Source: Pseudolabrys sp963742345 (GTDB taxonomy: Bacteria > Pseudomonadota > Alphaproteobacteria > Rhizobiales > Xanthobacteraceae). Taken from it: a stretch of DNA of 64,000 nt. Of the stretch, positions 34,503 to 42,583 are shown one piece after another; the first letter of the stretch is position 1; every line of letters begins with the position of its first letter. A program made the translations under genes and the position numbers. The notes below the pieces were generated by a model. It did no database searches. It saw only the letters and a list, made by a program, of their open reading frames with translations, and was not told the origin of the DNA. The stretch lies in the NCBI GenBank assembly GCA_963742345.1, contig CAVULO010000015.1:248001-312000 (forward strand), in the 5' to 3' direction.

Positions 34503-35315
34503 ATGGCCGACACTGACAAGCTTTTCACGGGGTCGATCCCGGAGATCTACGACCAGTTTCTGGTCCCGCTCATCTTTGAACCATATGCGCACGATCTCGC
34601 AGAGCGGCTGGCGAAAGTTGAACCGCGAGACGTGCTGGAAACCGCCGCAGGAACCGGAGTTTTGACGCGAGCGATTGCTTCGCGGCTCCCGGAGTCGACA
34701 CGCGCTGTCGTAACCGATCTCAATCAGCCAATGCTCGATCGAGCGAAGGCGCGTCAGCCTGGCAACGCCCGGATCAAGTGGAGACAGGCAGATGCGCTCG
34801 CGCTGCCCTTCAAGGATCAACACTTTGACGTCGTGGCCTGCCAGTTTGGCGTCATGTTTTTTCCTGACAAAATTGCCGGCTACAAGGAGGCGCGGCGCGT
34901 CCTAAAGCCGGGCGGTCATTTCATTTTCAATGTATGGGACCGCATATCGGAAAACGACTTTGCCGATACCGTAACCGAGGCACTGACCGCGGTTTTTCCG
35001 GACGATCCGCCACGTTTCCTGGCCCGAACTCCGCATGGCTACCATGATGTCGAACAAATTCGCGAAGACCTCAAGGCCGGGGGCTTTACGGATGTATCGG
35101 TCGAGGCCGTGGATGCCCGGAGCAAGGCGCCATCGCCGCGCGACCCCGCGGTCGGCTATTGCCAGGGGACTCCGCTGAGAATTGAGATCGAGGCGCGCGA
35201 CAAGTCACGGATGGAAGAAGCGACGACGCGGGCCGTCGAAGCCCTGGCGCGCCGGTTTGGCAATGGCGCGGTGGATGGCCGCATACGGGCACTCGTGGTG
35301 ACCGCAGCACGATAG
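34503..35315 (+). CDS. Class I SAM-dependent methyltransferase
   Basis: Predicted 270-residue cytoplasmic methyltransferase of the Methyltransf_11/UbiE-like type. Motif I is VLETAAGTGVLTRAIA, the acidic motif II TDLNQPMLDRAKAR, then WRQADALALPFKDQHFDVVA and CQFGVMFFPDK, with post-motif RRVLKPGGHFIFNVWD. The ATG at 34503 has AGGGG upstream; the frame is open to 34470. The substrate is unknown. It is divergent from the ABC_sub_bind receptor and stands alone. Confidence 0.9.
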   Translation: MADTDKLFTGSIPEIYDQFLVPLIFEPYAHDLAERLAKVEPRDVLETAAGTGVLTRAIASRLPESTRAVVTDLNQPMLDRAKARQPGNARIKWRQADALALPFKDQHFDVVACQFGVMFFPDKIAGYKEARRVLKPGGHFIFNVWDRISENDFADTVTEALTAVFPDDPPRFLARTPHGYHDVEQIREDLKAGGFTDVSVEAVDARSKAPSPRDPAVGYCQGTPLRIEIEARDKSRMEEATTRAVEALARRFGNGAVDGRIRALVVTAAR

Positions 35316-35391
35316 TCGCTCACCGGGTCAACTGTCCCGGCATGCTCCAGGCGCGCAGTGTCACAACCTTTCACGCGACCGCTCAAGTGCG

Positions 35392-35583
35392 GTGGTAATG
35401 TCAGACCTCATCCGTATCTTCAGCGAGCGCGGCGACCTCGCCCATCTGGCCCTGCTGTCGTGGGCGATGTCGGCGAGCGCGCTCGCGTGGTTCGCGCTGC
35501 GCGAACTCACCGCCGCCAGCCGCCGCTTTGACGATTTCGTGCGCGAGCTCGCGCGCTTCAACGAGCTATTCGGAGACCATTGA
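35392..35583 (+). CDS. Small membrane protein of GTA-like head cluster (between portal and protease)
   Basis: Predicted 61-63 residues (GTG 35392 or ATG 35398): MSDLIRIFSERGDLAHLALL, a membrane helix SWAMSASALAWFALREL, and an amphipathic helix RRFDDFVRELARFNELFG. Proteins of this type sit between portal and prohead protease in rhizobial GTA-like clusters, the position seen here if the 32325-35315 genes are ignored. The stop overlaps the next start (TGATG), so the original operon coupling is preserved. Confidence 0.65.
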   Translation: MVMSDLIRIFSERGDLAHLALLSWAMSASALAWFALRELTAASRRFDDFVRELARFNELFGDH

Positions 35584-35744
35584 TGGACACGTTCAACACC
35601 ACGCTGCACTCTGTCCGCCGCGAGGCCGACGAGCGGCGCGAACATCTCGATATATTCCGCGAATTTCTCGACCACCTCGGCCGCGGCGCGCGCCGTGGCG
35701 GTGGTGACTCCAAACCGAACGATCGGCGTGGAGCCAGACCCTAA
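35583..35744 (+). CDS. Small basic protein of GTA-like head cluster
   Basis: A 53-residue frame starting in the previous stop codon: MDTFNTTLHSVRREADERRE then HLDIFREFLDHLGRGARRGG and a basic tail. The amphipathic helix (READERREHLDIFREFLDHL) looks like a small oligomerising element. The TGATG overlap and the position before the prohead protease support a real gene in the head operon. No function is assigned. Confidence 0.5.
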   Translation: MDTFNTTLHSVRREADERREHLDIFREFLDHLGRGARRGGGDSKPNDRRGARP

Positions 35745-35833
35745 GCCCTCACGCGTCAGGGCCGGACCAAAATCCGCGAAGCGCCGTCTTTGCGCCACCG
35801 GCCATCCATGAGGCTTCGCAGCAAGCGGAAACG

Positions 35834-35869
35834 CATCATGGACCCGCGGGTCAAGCCCGCGGGTGACGG
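35834..35869. repeat. Interspersed palindromic repeat (GTCAAGCCCG type)
   Basis: CATCATGGACCCGCGGGTCAAGCCCGCGGG, inserted between the small head proteins and the protease gene. A near-identical core to the 22842 copy. Confidence 0.75.
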
Positions 35870-35898
35870 CCGAATTTTGCTTGCGGCTGAGAATCACA

Positions 35899-36525
35899 AT
35901 GCTCGCACCTTCATTCGAACCCACGGTCGCGTCCGTTTTCGCGCCGCGCACCTCCATCGATTCCGACGGGACAGTCGAGGGCTACGCCAGCCTGTTCGGC
36001 GAGATCGACCAGGCGCGCGACATGGTCATGCGCGGTGCCTTTGCGAATACGCTCGGTGCGCGCGGCATCCGCCGCGTCCCCATGTTGTTCCAGCACGACC
36101 CCTCCGAGCCGGTGGGAATCTGGCTCGAGCTGCGTGAGGACCACCGCGGACTGTTCGCGCGCGGCCGCCTCATCCCGGAAGTGGCGCGCGGCCGTGAACT
36201 GCTGTCGCTCTTGCGGGCAGGGGCCATCGACGGACTTTCGATCGGCTTTCGTACGGCCAAGGCACGCTTCGATCCAAAGACACGCGTCCGCCGGCTCTAT
36301 GCGGTGGACCTGTGGGAGATCTCCATCGTCACGTTCCCGATGCTGACGGGAGCGCGCGTGCGGGCGGTCAAGCATTCACACGCGCGCAGACGCGCCGAGC
36401 TGGAATGGGCGCGCGCGGCCGGCACGTCAAATGGCGCGAATGCTTTGCCGGGTCGTGTTCGCCGGCTCCCACTCATTAACAGTGGTTCCGCCAATCATTC
36501 GACGTTCGGGCCCCGGTTTCGGTGA
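35899..36525 (+). CDS. HK97 family phage prohead protease (GTA-like)
   Basis: Predicted 208-residue serine protease (peptidase U35 type) that trims capsid protein during head maturation. SDGTVEGYASLFGEIDQARD and MVMRGAFANTL are the domain start, the catalytic histidine is in MLFQHDPSEPVGIW, and the nucleophile serine is in AIDGLSIGFR. LYAVDLWEISIVTFPM closes the domain. The C-terminus after about residue 165 is divergent. The major capsid gene that should follow is absent; a toxin fragment follows instead. The enzyme may be intact, but it has no visible substrate here. Confidence 0.88.
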   Translation: MLAPSFEPTVASVFAPRTSIDSDGTVEGYASLFGEIDQARDMVMRGAFANTLGARGIRRVPMLFQHDPSEPVGIWLELREDHRGLFARGRLIPEVARGRELLSLLRAGAIDGLSIGFRTAKARFDPKTRVRRLYAVDLWEISIVTFPMLTGARVRAVKHSHARRRAELEWARAAGTSNGANALPGRVRRLPLINSGSANHSTFGPRFR

Positions 36526-36531
36526 GCGGCG

Positions 36532-37049
36532 ATGGAAGCAACCAATTCGGAAATCGCTCGCCGTAGGGAAATTGCTGTTATTGAGGCTAACATTCTGGAG
36601 CTGAAATGGCTCGCTGCTGCCACGCGCTTTGAAATTGCGCTGCACGACCGTGCGCTGAAATACGGTTTCAATCCATCGGTACGATTATCGAGATTGGCTC
36701 ATGGGCTTTTAAATATTCACCTCTTGTCGAGGCCTACAACGACCCGCCAAAATCTCTGGAAGAATTACAGCAAGCCGTTTCAACCCCCGCGCTTGGTTAC
36801 GATATCCATCATAACGTCGAGCAAACGCAGGCCAGGCTTGACGGTTATCCAAGAGAAATGATCGATGGTCGGGATAATTTGGCGCGCATCCCCACGATGA
36901 AACACTGGGATATCAATAGCTGGTATCAGACCGAGAATCCTCAATTTAACTGGCAAACGCCGCGCGAATATTTGGCCGACAAAAGTTGGGACGAGCGAAC
37001 AAGGGTTGGTCTGAAGGCGCTCGTTGAGCACGGAGTTCTCAGGCCGTGA
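36532..37049 (+). pseudogene. HNH-like polymorphic toxin C-terminal fragment (frameshifted)
   Basis: The first frame (36532 onward) gives EATNSEIARRREIAVIEANI and LELKWLAAATRFEIALHDRA. After a break near 36655-36675 a second frame gives WAFKYSPLVEAYNDPPKSLE, TPALGYDIHHNVEQTQARLD, MIDGRDNLARIPTMKHWDIN and SPREYL-like TPREYLADKSWDERTRVGLK to the stop at 37049. The IHHNVEQ and DNLARIP motifs resemble the tail of HNH/LHH-type toxin nucleases in rhizobial polymorphic toxins. The stop overlaps the DUF2019 start (GTGA), the layout of a toxin/immunity pair. The N-terminal delivery part is missing. Confidence 0.6.
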
Positions 37050-37417
37050 AGCCTTTTAATTTAAAAAAGATGCCAACGACCGATCTGGTTGAACGGTTTG
37101 CCGCCCTAGGGGTTGGGCAGTTCCAAGCGGAACTGGAGAGCGATATTGCAAAGGAAAATATACTACGGCGGCAGATGTGCGACGTGACTGAGGAATTAAA
37201 GAGTCGTTCCGGAGATCAAAGGTCGGCGCTGCTTGACCTTTACAATCATCCCAATGTCCAAGTCCGCCTGATGGCAGGAATGCTTACGCTTGCAATCGCT
37301 CCAACAGCGGCTCGCCAGTTACTCCAGATCATCAAAGACTCAAAGGAACATCCCCAGGCAGCGGATGCGGGAATGTGTTTATGGAATCTCGACCGCGGCG
37401 TTTTTAAGCCGACCTAA
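37046..37417 (+). CDS. DUF2019 domain-containing protein, candidate immunity protein
   Basis: Predicted 123 residues, GTG start inside the upstream stop codon. It matches the helical DUF2019 family: MKPFNLKKMPTTDLVERFAA, VTEELKSRSGDQRSALLDLY, NHPNVQVRLMAGMLTLAIAP and ADAGMCLWNLDRGVFKPT. The HEAT-like fold and four-base coupling to a toxin-like 3' end suggest it neutralises that nuclease. The immunity role is inferred from position, not shown. Its base composition is lower in GC than its neighbours, as often in toxin/immunity modules. Confidence 0.78.
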   Translation: MKPFNLKKMPTTDLVERFAALGVGQFQAELESDIAKENILRRQMCDVTEELKSRSGDQRSALLDLYNHPNVQVRLMAGMLTLAIAPTAARQLLQIIKDSKEHPQAADAGMCLWNLDRGVFKPT

Positions 37418-37506
37418 GGCAGCGGTGCGCCCTCCAGCGACGGTGCGTTAGGAGATCAATGGCCGGCCACACGGAAAATTTGAATGGGATGGACGGTGTC
37501 GCTGCC

Positions 37507-37974
37507 TCACGCGCCGCGCGGATTTACGATCGCGTATCCCGCGATCGATCGCACATGCTCGCGGGTTAGCCCACCGCCGGAATTGCCATCATGCACCAGC
37601 CAATTGTTGCCATCGACCTGGCTCAACAGCACCATCACATGATGATTGCGCACCGCCGCCATTCCCGACGCGGGCGAGGTGCGCGGGAATTTTCGCAGCC
37701 AGTTTGAGGCCAGATTGAGATCGGCGCGGATTTGCCCGAATAAATACAGGGACGCTTCACAGCCGCAAAAAGCGTGCGGACAGCCGGCAGGCCTGCGGCT
37801 CACGGCGGCGCCGTTCGCATCGGTAGCTTCGCGAGCCTGGTTTGCACGATCCGAACAGCCGCGCTCGGTGCAGCCGACCGACTGATGATGTCCGTGCCTG
37901 GGCTTTGCATCGGCGCTCGTTACAGGACTAATTAAAAGAAGCGCCGCAATAAATATCGTTGCGTGTTTCAGCAT
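37507..37974 (-). CDS. Secreted conserved hypothetical protein with Cys/His motifs (CHAP/NlpC-like candidate)
   Basis: Predicted 155 residues with a signal peptide (ATIFIAALLLISPVTSADA). A His-rich and Cys-containing segment follows, then GCPHAFCGCEASLYLFGQIR, LNLASNWLRKFPRTSPASGM, AAVRNHHVMVLLSQVDGNNW and LVHDGNSGGGLTREHVRSIA. A cysteine before a helix and a histidine on a later strand are what a papain-like (CHAP/NlpC) amidase would need, but I cannot confirm the fold. GGAGGGA precedes the ATG at 37974. I recall similar proteins in Bradyrhizobium-like genomes, uncharacterised. Confidence 0.7.
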   Translation of the reverse strand: MLKHATIFIAALLLISPVTSADAKPRHGHHQSVGCTERGCSDRANQAREATDANGAAVSRRPAGCPHAFCGCEASLYLFGQIRADLNLASNWLRKFPRTSPASGMAAVRNHHVMVLLSQVDGNNWLVHDGNSGGGLTREHVRSIAGYAIVNPRGA

Positions 37975-38214
37975 CGGTCCCTCCATGCGTCAAAAGCGGT
38001 TTGACCGCACGATCGCTTTTCAATCTGCCTATTGATTTTGAATGTGCGACATCTGTAGCTGCTCATGTTTTCTGTGGCGACCTCATCCGCTGGGTAAGCT
38101 CACTCGGTAACGTTAAGCGTTAACGGCCAGCCGCCCGGTGCATCGGTTTTCATACGAAACCTGCGATTTTATGCGTTCCGGACCGGCACCGTTAAACAAT
38201 TCGCCGCGCGTACC

Positions 38215-39006
38215 TCACAACAATAAAGTCGCTCCGGAGACCAGCAGGAAAAGCAGCACGATCCGCCGGAATTTGCCGTCGTCGACGCGTTCGAACAGGC
38301 GGAGCCCCAACCAGGTGCCGACCATGACTGCCGGCGCACACCACAAATAAGTCGTCCACATTGATGAAGCAAAAATGCCGAGCTTGGAAAAATAAATCAG
38401 CGTTGCGATCTGCATGAGAAAAATAAATGGCTGGATGATTTCACGCTGGTCGATTTTCGACAAACCCTTTGCGTTGCACCAGATCGTCGGAAGAGCACCG
38501 GGGAAGGCTGTGGCACCGCCGGTGATTCCGCCGGCAAAGCCGACAGCGAGCTCTGCGAAGCGACCGCCGCCGGTGAAAATGAGACCTGACCGCAGCAGCG
38601 TGTAGAGGCTGTAACAAATCAGGAAAATGCCAAACCATACCGCGAACGTGTGCGGACTGAAGTTCTCCAACAATTTTGTGCCGACAGGAACGCCGGCGAA
38701 GCCGCCAAGCAGATACGGCACACATTGCCGCCACCGCATCGTGTGCCAGAGCCTCGTGATGCTGAGCAATTGTGTCGTAATGCTGCACGCCAACAGCAAA
38801 GGCACCGCTTCGATCGGGGCAAGCCAATGAAACAGGATTGCGCCGGAAATCGCGGAGAACGCGAATCCTGCAAGGCCGGCGGCCAGCGAACCGGCAAAAA
38901 TAGAAAACACTGTCACAATGAGAGTAAAATTGTGCGCCAGCAGTTCAACAATGTGCTGGCTTCCCAGTCCTGCCACCACATTGTCTCCAACGCACCCAAG
39001 CGCCAT
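38215..39006 (-). CDS. TauE/SafE family sulfite/organosulfonate exporter-like membrane protein
   Basis: Predicted 263 residues with about eight transmembrane helices. Features are the glycine-rich repeated halves typical of TSUP/TauE proteins (FAGSLAAGLAGFAFSAISGA and ELAVGFAGGITGGATAFPGA), the conserved proline in GGFAGVPVGTKLLE, and GTWLGLRLFERVDDGKFRR near the end. These transporters move sulfite, sulfonates or related small anions. The start at 39006 is uncertain because nearly 30 polar residues precede helix 1. No sulfonate genes are adjacent. Confidence 0.9.
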   Translation of the reverse strand: MALGCVGDNVVAGLGSQHIVELLAHNFTLIVTVFSIFAGSLAAGLAGFAFSAISGAILFHWLAPIEAVPLLLACSITTQLLSITRLWHTMRWRQCVPYLLGGFAGVPVGTKLLENFSPHTFAVWFGIFLICYSLYTLLRSGLIFTGGGRFAELAVGFAGGITGGATAFPGALPTIWCNAKGLSKIDQREIIQPFIFLMQIATLIYFSKLGIFASSMWTTYLWCAPAVMVGTWLGLRLFERVDDGKFRRIVLLFLLVSGATLLL

Positions 39007-39201
39007 GTTGGGTAGCGTATGCAGGATCTCGTCGCGTCATTCGAACAGGTTATGTTGACGAAAAAATTTGGATTTTTGCGACAAAGGTATTGGGGCGGGG
39101 CGTCATTCTGCAGTCGCACATAAACATCGCGCCATTTGCCCTATGCCTTATGACAGTCTAAGCCAGTACCATGCCGGTCAGAGCCTAGTCGGGGAGGCTG
39201 C
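39007..39201. other. Divergent promoter spacer, TauE gene to tandem receptors
   Basis: Holds the upstream regions of the divergent TauE/SafE gene and the receptor gene. GGGGAGG at 39190 is the receptor's ribosome-binding site. Nothing else was recognised. Confidence 0.4.
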
Positions 39202-40191
39202 ATGAGAAGGCGCGAATTCATCACACTTCTTGGTGGCACCGCGGCTACCTGGCCGCTGGCTCCCGGCGGGGCAACCGCTCAGACCTCCAGAATATACCGT
39301 CTTGGGACCCTCACTCCGGGGCCGCCAATCGCCTCTAACGCCGGGACTGGCGCAATTCTGATCAACGCGCTGGCGCAGCGCGGCTATACGCTCGGGAAAA
39401 ACCTTGCCTACGAACCGCGTGGTGCAGCCGGCAAAACGCAGCAGTTGCCGCAACTCATGCAAGAGTTGAAGGCTGCCAATGTCGACGTGGTCGTGACCGT
39501 TAGCTACCCCGCGGCAGTCGCAGCGAAATCCTCAGGCGTCCCAACGGTGATTGCGAGCGGCTCGGGCGATCCGGTCGCAACCGGCCTCGTCGCAAGCTTG
39601 CCGCGGCCCGGCGGCAACGTGACCGGTATAGCTGACGACGCATCGAGTCTCTCCACCAAGCGCCTGGCGCTGCTCAAGGCCATGCTGCCGAAACTCCGCC
39701 GAGTGGCGATGCTTTGGAATAAAGACGACCTCGGCATGTCCCTGCGCTATACGGCTTCTGCGAAAGCGGCTCAGGAAATCGACGTAGCCGTGCAGGCGCT
39801 CGGCGTTCGCGAACCGGACGACTTCAACGATGCCTTTGCGACAATGAACCGCGAGATGCCTGACGCCATTTTGATGGTTTCGGATTCCCTCACGCTTCTC
39901 AACCGCAAGCGCGTGATCGATTTTGCAGCCGAGCATCGCCTGCCGGCGATCTACGAGTTTGACGGGCTCGTTCGTGAGGGTGGCCTGATGTCCTATGGCG
40001 CCGACCAGCGCGAATCCTTTGCGCGTGCGGCCGCGCTGGTCGACAGCATATTCAAGGGCGCGAGTCCCGCCGATTTGCCGGTCGAGCAACCGACCCGGTA
40101 CATTTTTGTGATTAATCTCAAAACCGCGAAGACGATGGGCCTCGAGATTCCTTCCAATGTCGCTGCCCTCGCCGATGAGGTTATCGAGTAG
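39202..40191 (+). CDS. ABC_sub_bind periplasmic receptor, copy 2
   Basis: Predicted 329 residues with the twin-arginine-like leader MRRREFITLLGGTAATWPLA. Domain landmarks are VDVVVTVSYPAAVAAKSSGV, GSGDPVATGLVASLPRPGGN with VTGIADD, DGLVREGGLMSYGADQRESF, then GASPADLPVEQPTRYIFVIN and LKTAKTMGLEIP. It ends DEVIE like all family copies here. A strong GGGGAGG site precedes it. Its stop TAG overlaps the GTG of a second receptor gene, so two receptors are produced from one transcript. Confidence 0.94.
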   Translation: MRRREFITLLGGTAATWPLAPGGATAQTSRIYRLGTLTPGPPIASNAGTGAILINALAQRGYTLGKNLAYEPRGAAGKTQQLPQLMQELKAANVDVVVTVSYPAAVAAKSSGVPTVIASGSGDPVATGLVASLPRPGGNVTGIADDASSLSTKRLALLKAMLPKLRRVAMLWNKDDLGMSLRYTASAKAAQEIDVAVQALGVREPDDFNDAFATMNREMPDAILMVSDSLTLLNRKRVIDFAAEHRLPAIYEFDGLVREGGLMSYGADQRESFARAAALVDSIFKGASPADLPVEQPTRYIFVINLKTAKTMGLEIPSNVAALADEVIE

Positions 40192-41159
40192 TGCGGCGAC
40201 GAGATTTTATCGCGCTTCTCGGTGGTGTGGCGGCCGGCTGGCCGCTCATGGCGCGTGCGCAGCGAAACCGCCGTATCAGTATCCTGCACAGCGGATATCC
40301 GAATCGTACGCCCATCCAACATCTGTTCTCAGCGCTCCGTGCCCTTGGCTATGAAGACGGCCGGAATGCACGGATCGAACTGCTCGGCGGAGAGGGCGAT
40401 CCTGAACGCCTGAAAGCGCTGGTCGCGAAACTTGCCGCCGAAAAGCCCGACGTCATCATCGCGCTGACGGACCCTGCCGTCCTCGCGCTCAAGACGGCCG
40501 ATGTGATGACGCCGGTCGTCTTTGCCTTTGTCAGCGATCCGGTCGGGCGCGGCATTGTCACGAGCCTGGCGCATCCGGGCGGCAACTTCACCGGCATCAG
40601 CTTCGGCGATACGACACTTGGCGGGAAACGGCTCGAACTGCTTCTTGATTTGTTGCCAGGCACAAAACGCGTTGCGGTGATCTGGGGCGCGGCGTTCGGC
40701 AACAATAGCGCGATCGTCGAAGCTATCCGCCAAGCTGCCAGTACGCGCAGCGTTGAAATTTTCGGACGCGAAGTACATGGCGCGGACGATCTTTCTTCGG
40801 CGTTTGACGACGCCAAGGCGTCGCTCGCACAGGCTGCGATAGTCATGAGCGACAACGTGATGTTCGGGCGGCGGAAAGAGATCGCAGCGCTCGCGCTTGC
40901 TCGCCATCTGCCTACAATCCATTCCTTTGCGCCCGAGGCGGAAGACGGCGCATTATTATCGTTCGGGCCCGATCTCGACGAGAGCTACAGGCGCGCCGCC
41001 GCACTCGCCGATGCGATTCTGAAGGGTGCTGTCCCGGCCGATCTGCCTGTCGAGGAGCCAACGCGTTTCATACTGGCACTCAATCTGAAAACGGCTACCG
41101 AGCTTGCCATCACCATACCGCCGGCAATTCTGGTCCGCGCTGACAGGGTGATTGAGTGA
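40191..41159 (+). CDS. ABC_sub_bind periplasmic receptor, copy 3
   Basis: Predicted 322 residues. The GTG start shares one base with the upstream stop (TAGTG), indicating translational coupling to copy 2. The leader is MRRRDFIALLGGVAAGWPLM, followed by ISILHSGYPNRTPIQHLFSA, KPDVIIALTDPAVLALKTAD, FVSDPVGRGIVTSLAHPGGN and the end PADLPVEEPTRFILALNLKT. It is clearly divergent from copy 2, so the pair probably binds different ligands or forms a two-receptor system. A terminator hairpin lies downstream at 41301. Confidence 0.93.
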   Translation: MRRRDFIALLGGVAAGWPLMARAQRNRRISILHSGYPNRTPIQHLFSALRALGYEDGRNARIELLGGEGDPERLKALVAKLAAEKPDVIIALTDPAVLALKTADVMTPVVFAFVSDPVGRGIVTSLAHPGGNFTGISFGDTTLGGKRLELLLDLLPGTKRVAVIWGAAFGNNSAIVEAIRQAASTRSVEIFGREVHGADDLSSAFDDAKASLAQAAIVMSDNVMFGRRKEIAALALARHLPTIHSFAPEAEDGALLSFGPDLDESYRRAAALADAILKGAVPADLPVEEPTRFILALNLKTATELAITIPPAILVRADRVIE

Positions 41160-41300
41160 GGGGAGGCCCTGTGTTCCGCCGACAATAGCATGATTGAGGA
41201 TTTAGGGCGGATTTGGCGTTACGACACAAGTCCGGCGGAATAGGCGCGAGTGTGGTTTTTATGCACTAACGAACTCGAATGCTTTGCGCTACAAGGACGC

Positions 41301-41329
41301 CGGCCCGTCGGGCCGTTTCTTTTATTTTG
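41301..41329 (+). terminator. Candidate rho-independent terminator
   Basis: Hairpin CGGCCC-GTC-GGGCCG followed by the T-rich tract TTTCTTTTATTTT, downstream of the tandem receptors and just before the L,D-transpeptidase gene. Confidence 0.7.
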
Positions 41330-41355
41330 ACTGGTTTGCCTGGAGTTGAAGCGCC

Positions 41356-41997
41356 GTGAGATTTTCAGTTGGTCTGCTCGCCGTCATCATCACGAGTTCA
41401 TTGCTCGGCGCCTGCGCATCGAACGGTGCGCCCGAGGCCGCCCAAGCGTCCGCTTCGGAGAAATCCAAGCGCAATGGCCAATCCAGCCAATCCAGCCAAT
41501 CGGGGCAATCCGGCCAGGCGTGGTCAGTCCAGACGCCATTCGGGATTGTTTACGAGCGCATTCCAAGCCAGGAGGTGGATTACCCGAGCACGCGTCCCGC
41601 TGGAACCATCGTCGTCAGCACCAGCAAACGTCGGCTCTACTACGTACTGGGTGGCGGCAAGGCGATTCAGTACGGCATCGCTGTTGGCATGGAGGGCTAT
41701 GGTTGGGCGGGCGTAAGCACGGTTTCCGCCAAGCGCGAATGGCCCGACTGGACCCCGACACCAAATATCCTGGCGCGGTTTCCCAATCTGCCTCGACATA
41801 TGGCGGGCGGACCGGACAATCCGCTCGGTGCGCGGGCACTCTATCTTGGTGGCACGCTTTATCGCATCCATGGGACGAACGAGCCCTGGAAGCTCGGTGG
41901 CGGCGTATCTTCCGGCTGCATTCGCCTGTCCAACGACGACATAGTCGACCTGTACAATCGGGCGAAGATTGGCGCGACGGTCGTTGTGCAGCAGTGA
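41356..41997 (+). CDS. L,D-transpeptidase (YkuD family) lipoprotein
   Basis: Predicted 213-residue cell-envelope enzyme forming 3-3 peptidoglycan crosslinks or attaching proteins. The lipobox LLGAC (Cys20) follows a short signal; next is a Ser/Gln/Gly-rich linker with a short tandem repeat (SSQSSQSGQSGQ), then the YkuD domain RPAGTIVVSTSKRRLYYVLG with active-site motif HGTNEPWKLGG and SSGCIRLSNDDIVDLYNRA containing the catalytic cysteine. The GTG start at 41356 is used. The lipid anchor and linker suggest placement at the outer membrane or periplasmic wall face. Confidence 0.93.
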   Translation: MRFSVGLLAVIITSSLLGACASNGAPEAAQASASEKSKRNGQSSQSSQSGQSGQAWSVQTPFGIVYERIPSQEVDYPSTRPAGTIVVSTSKRRLYYVLGGGKAIQYGIAVGMEGYGWAGVSTVSAKREWPDWTPTPNILARFPNLPRHMAGGPDNPLGARALYLGGTLYRIHGTNEPWKLGGGVSSGCIRLSNDDIVDLYNRAKIGATVVVQQ

Positions 41998-42070
41998 CGG
42001 CCGCGAATTTAATTCAAGGAAACAGCCAGCGCATTCGCTGACGGGCTTCATCGATGGCCGTATTTGAATG

Positions 42071-42583
42071 TCAGTTCGTGCAGGGCTGGGCGTCGACGGG
42101 CGCATCCTTCACCAGCGCGGCCAGCGCCTCGCGCGCGTTGGACTGCAGCTCGTCGAGCGAGAAATAGCCGCGGCCGTAGGTCTCGGTCATCAGGCGCTCG
42201 ATGCGGTTGTCATCTGTCGTGGTCCAGGCGCTGATCGCGTAGCGCCTGGCGTCCTCGCCGTAAGTATTTCCGTAGCTCCACGCCTGGGCCTCGCGCTGAC
42301 CGTAGTAATTGTTGATGGCGCGGATGAGATGCTCGTGGCCGTCTTCGGTGCAGTAGCTCGCCCAGGGTTTGTCGAGTGTCTCCAGCATTCCTTTGCGGGT
42401 ACGATCGCGGCTCTCCACGTTGTACCGCTCGTTGACCATCCACGGGTCCTGCCCTTGCCGGGTTGCCGTGTTAACGACCGGCTCGGGCGTGCCTGAAGCC
42501 CTGGTTGATGGAGGCCAGATAAAGGTTGCCGCGACGATATTTGCGAGGACCATGCCGCAGATGAAAAACAGGACCGGTCTCAT
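42071..42583 (-). CDS. Conserved hypothetical membrane-anchored protein
   Basis: Predicted 170 residues with an N-terminal helix (MRPVLFFICGMVLANIVAAT). A polar domain follows with RTRKGMLETLDKPWASYCTE, DGHEHLIRAINNYYGQREAQ and GRGYFSLDELQSNAREALAA. No domain was recognised. The start shares one base with the stop of the upstream gene (TGATG), so the two are an operon. Likely periplasmic, function unknown. Confidence 0.65.
   Translation of the reverse strand: MRPVLFFICGMVLANIVAATFIWPPSTRASGTPEPVVNTATRQGQDPWMVNERYNVESRDRTRKGMLETLDKPWASYCTEDGHEHLIRAINNYYGQREAQAWSYGNTYGEDARRYAISAWTTTDDNRIERLMTETYGRGYFSLDELQSNAREALAALVKDAPVDAQPCTN

Noticed and set aside
31696..36525. An intact prophage
   Set aside because: No integrase, terminase, capsid, tail or lysis genes and no attachment sites were seen; the few head genes fit a degraded GTA-like cluster better.
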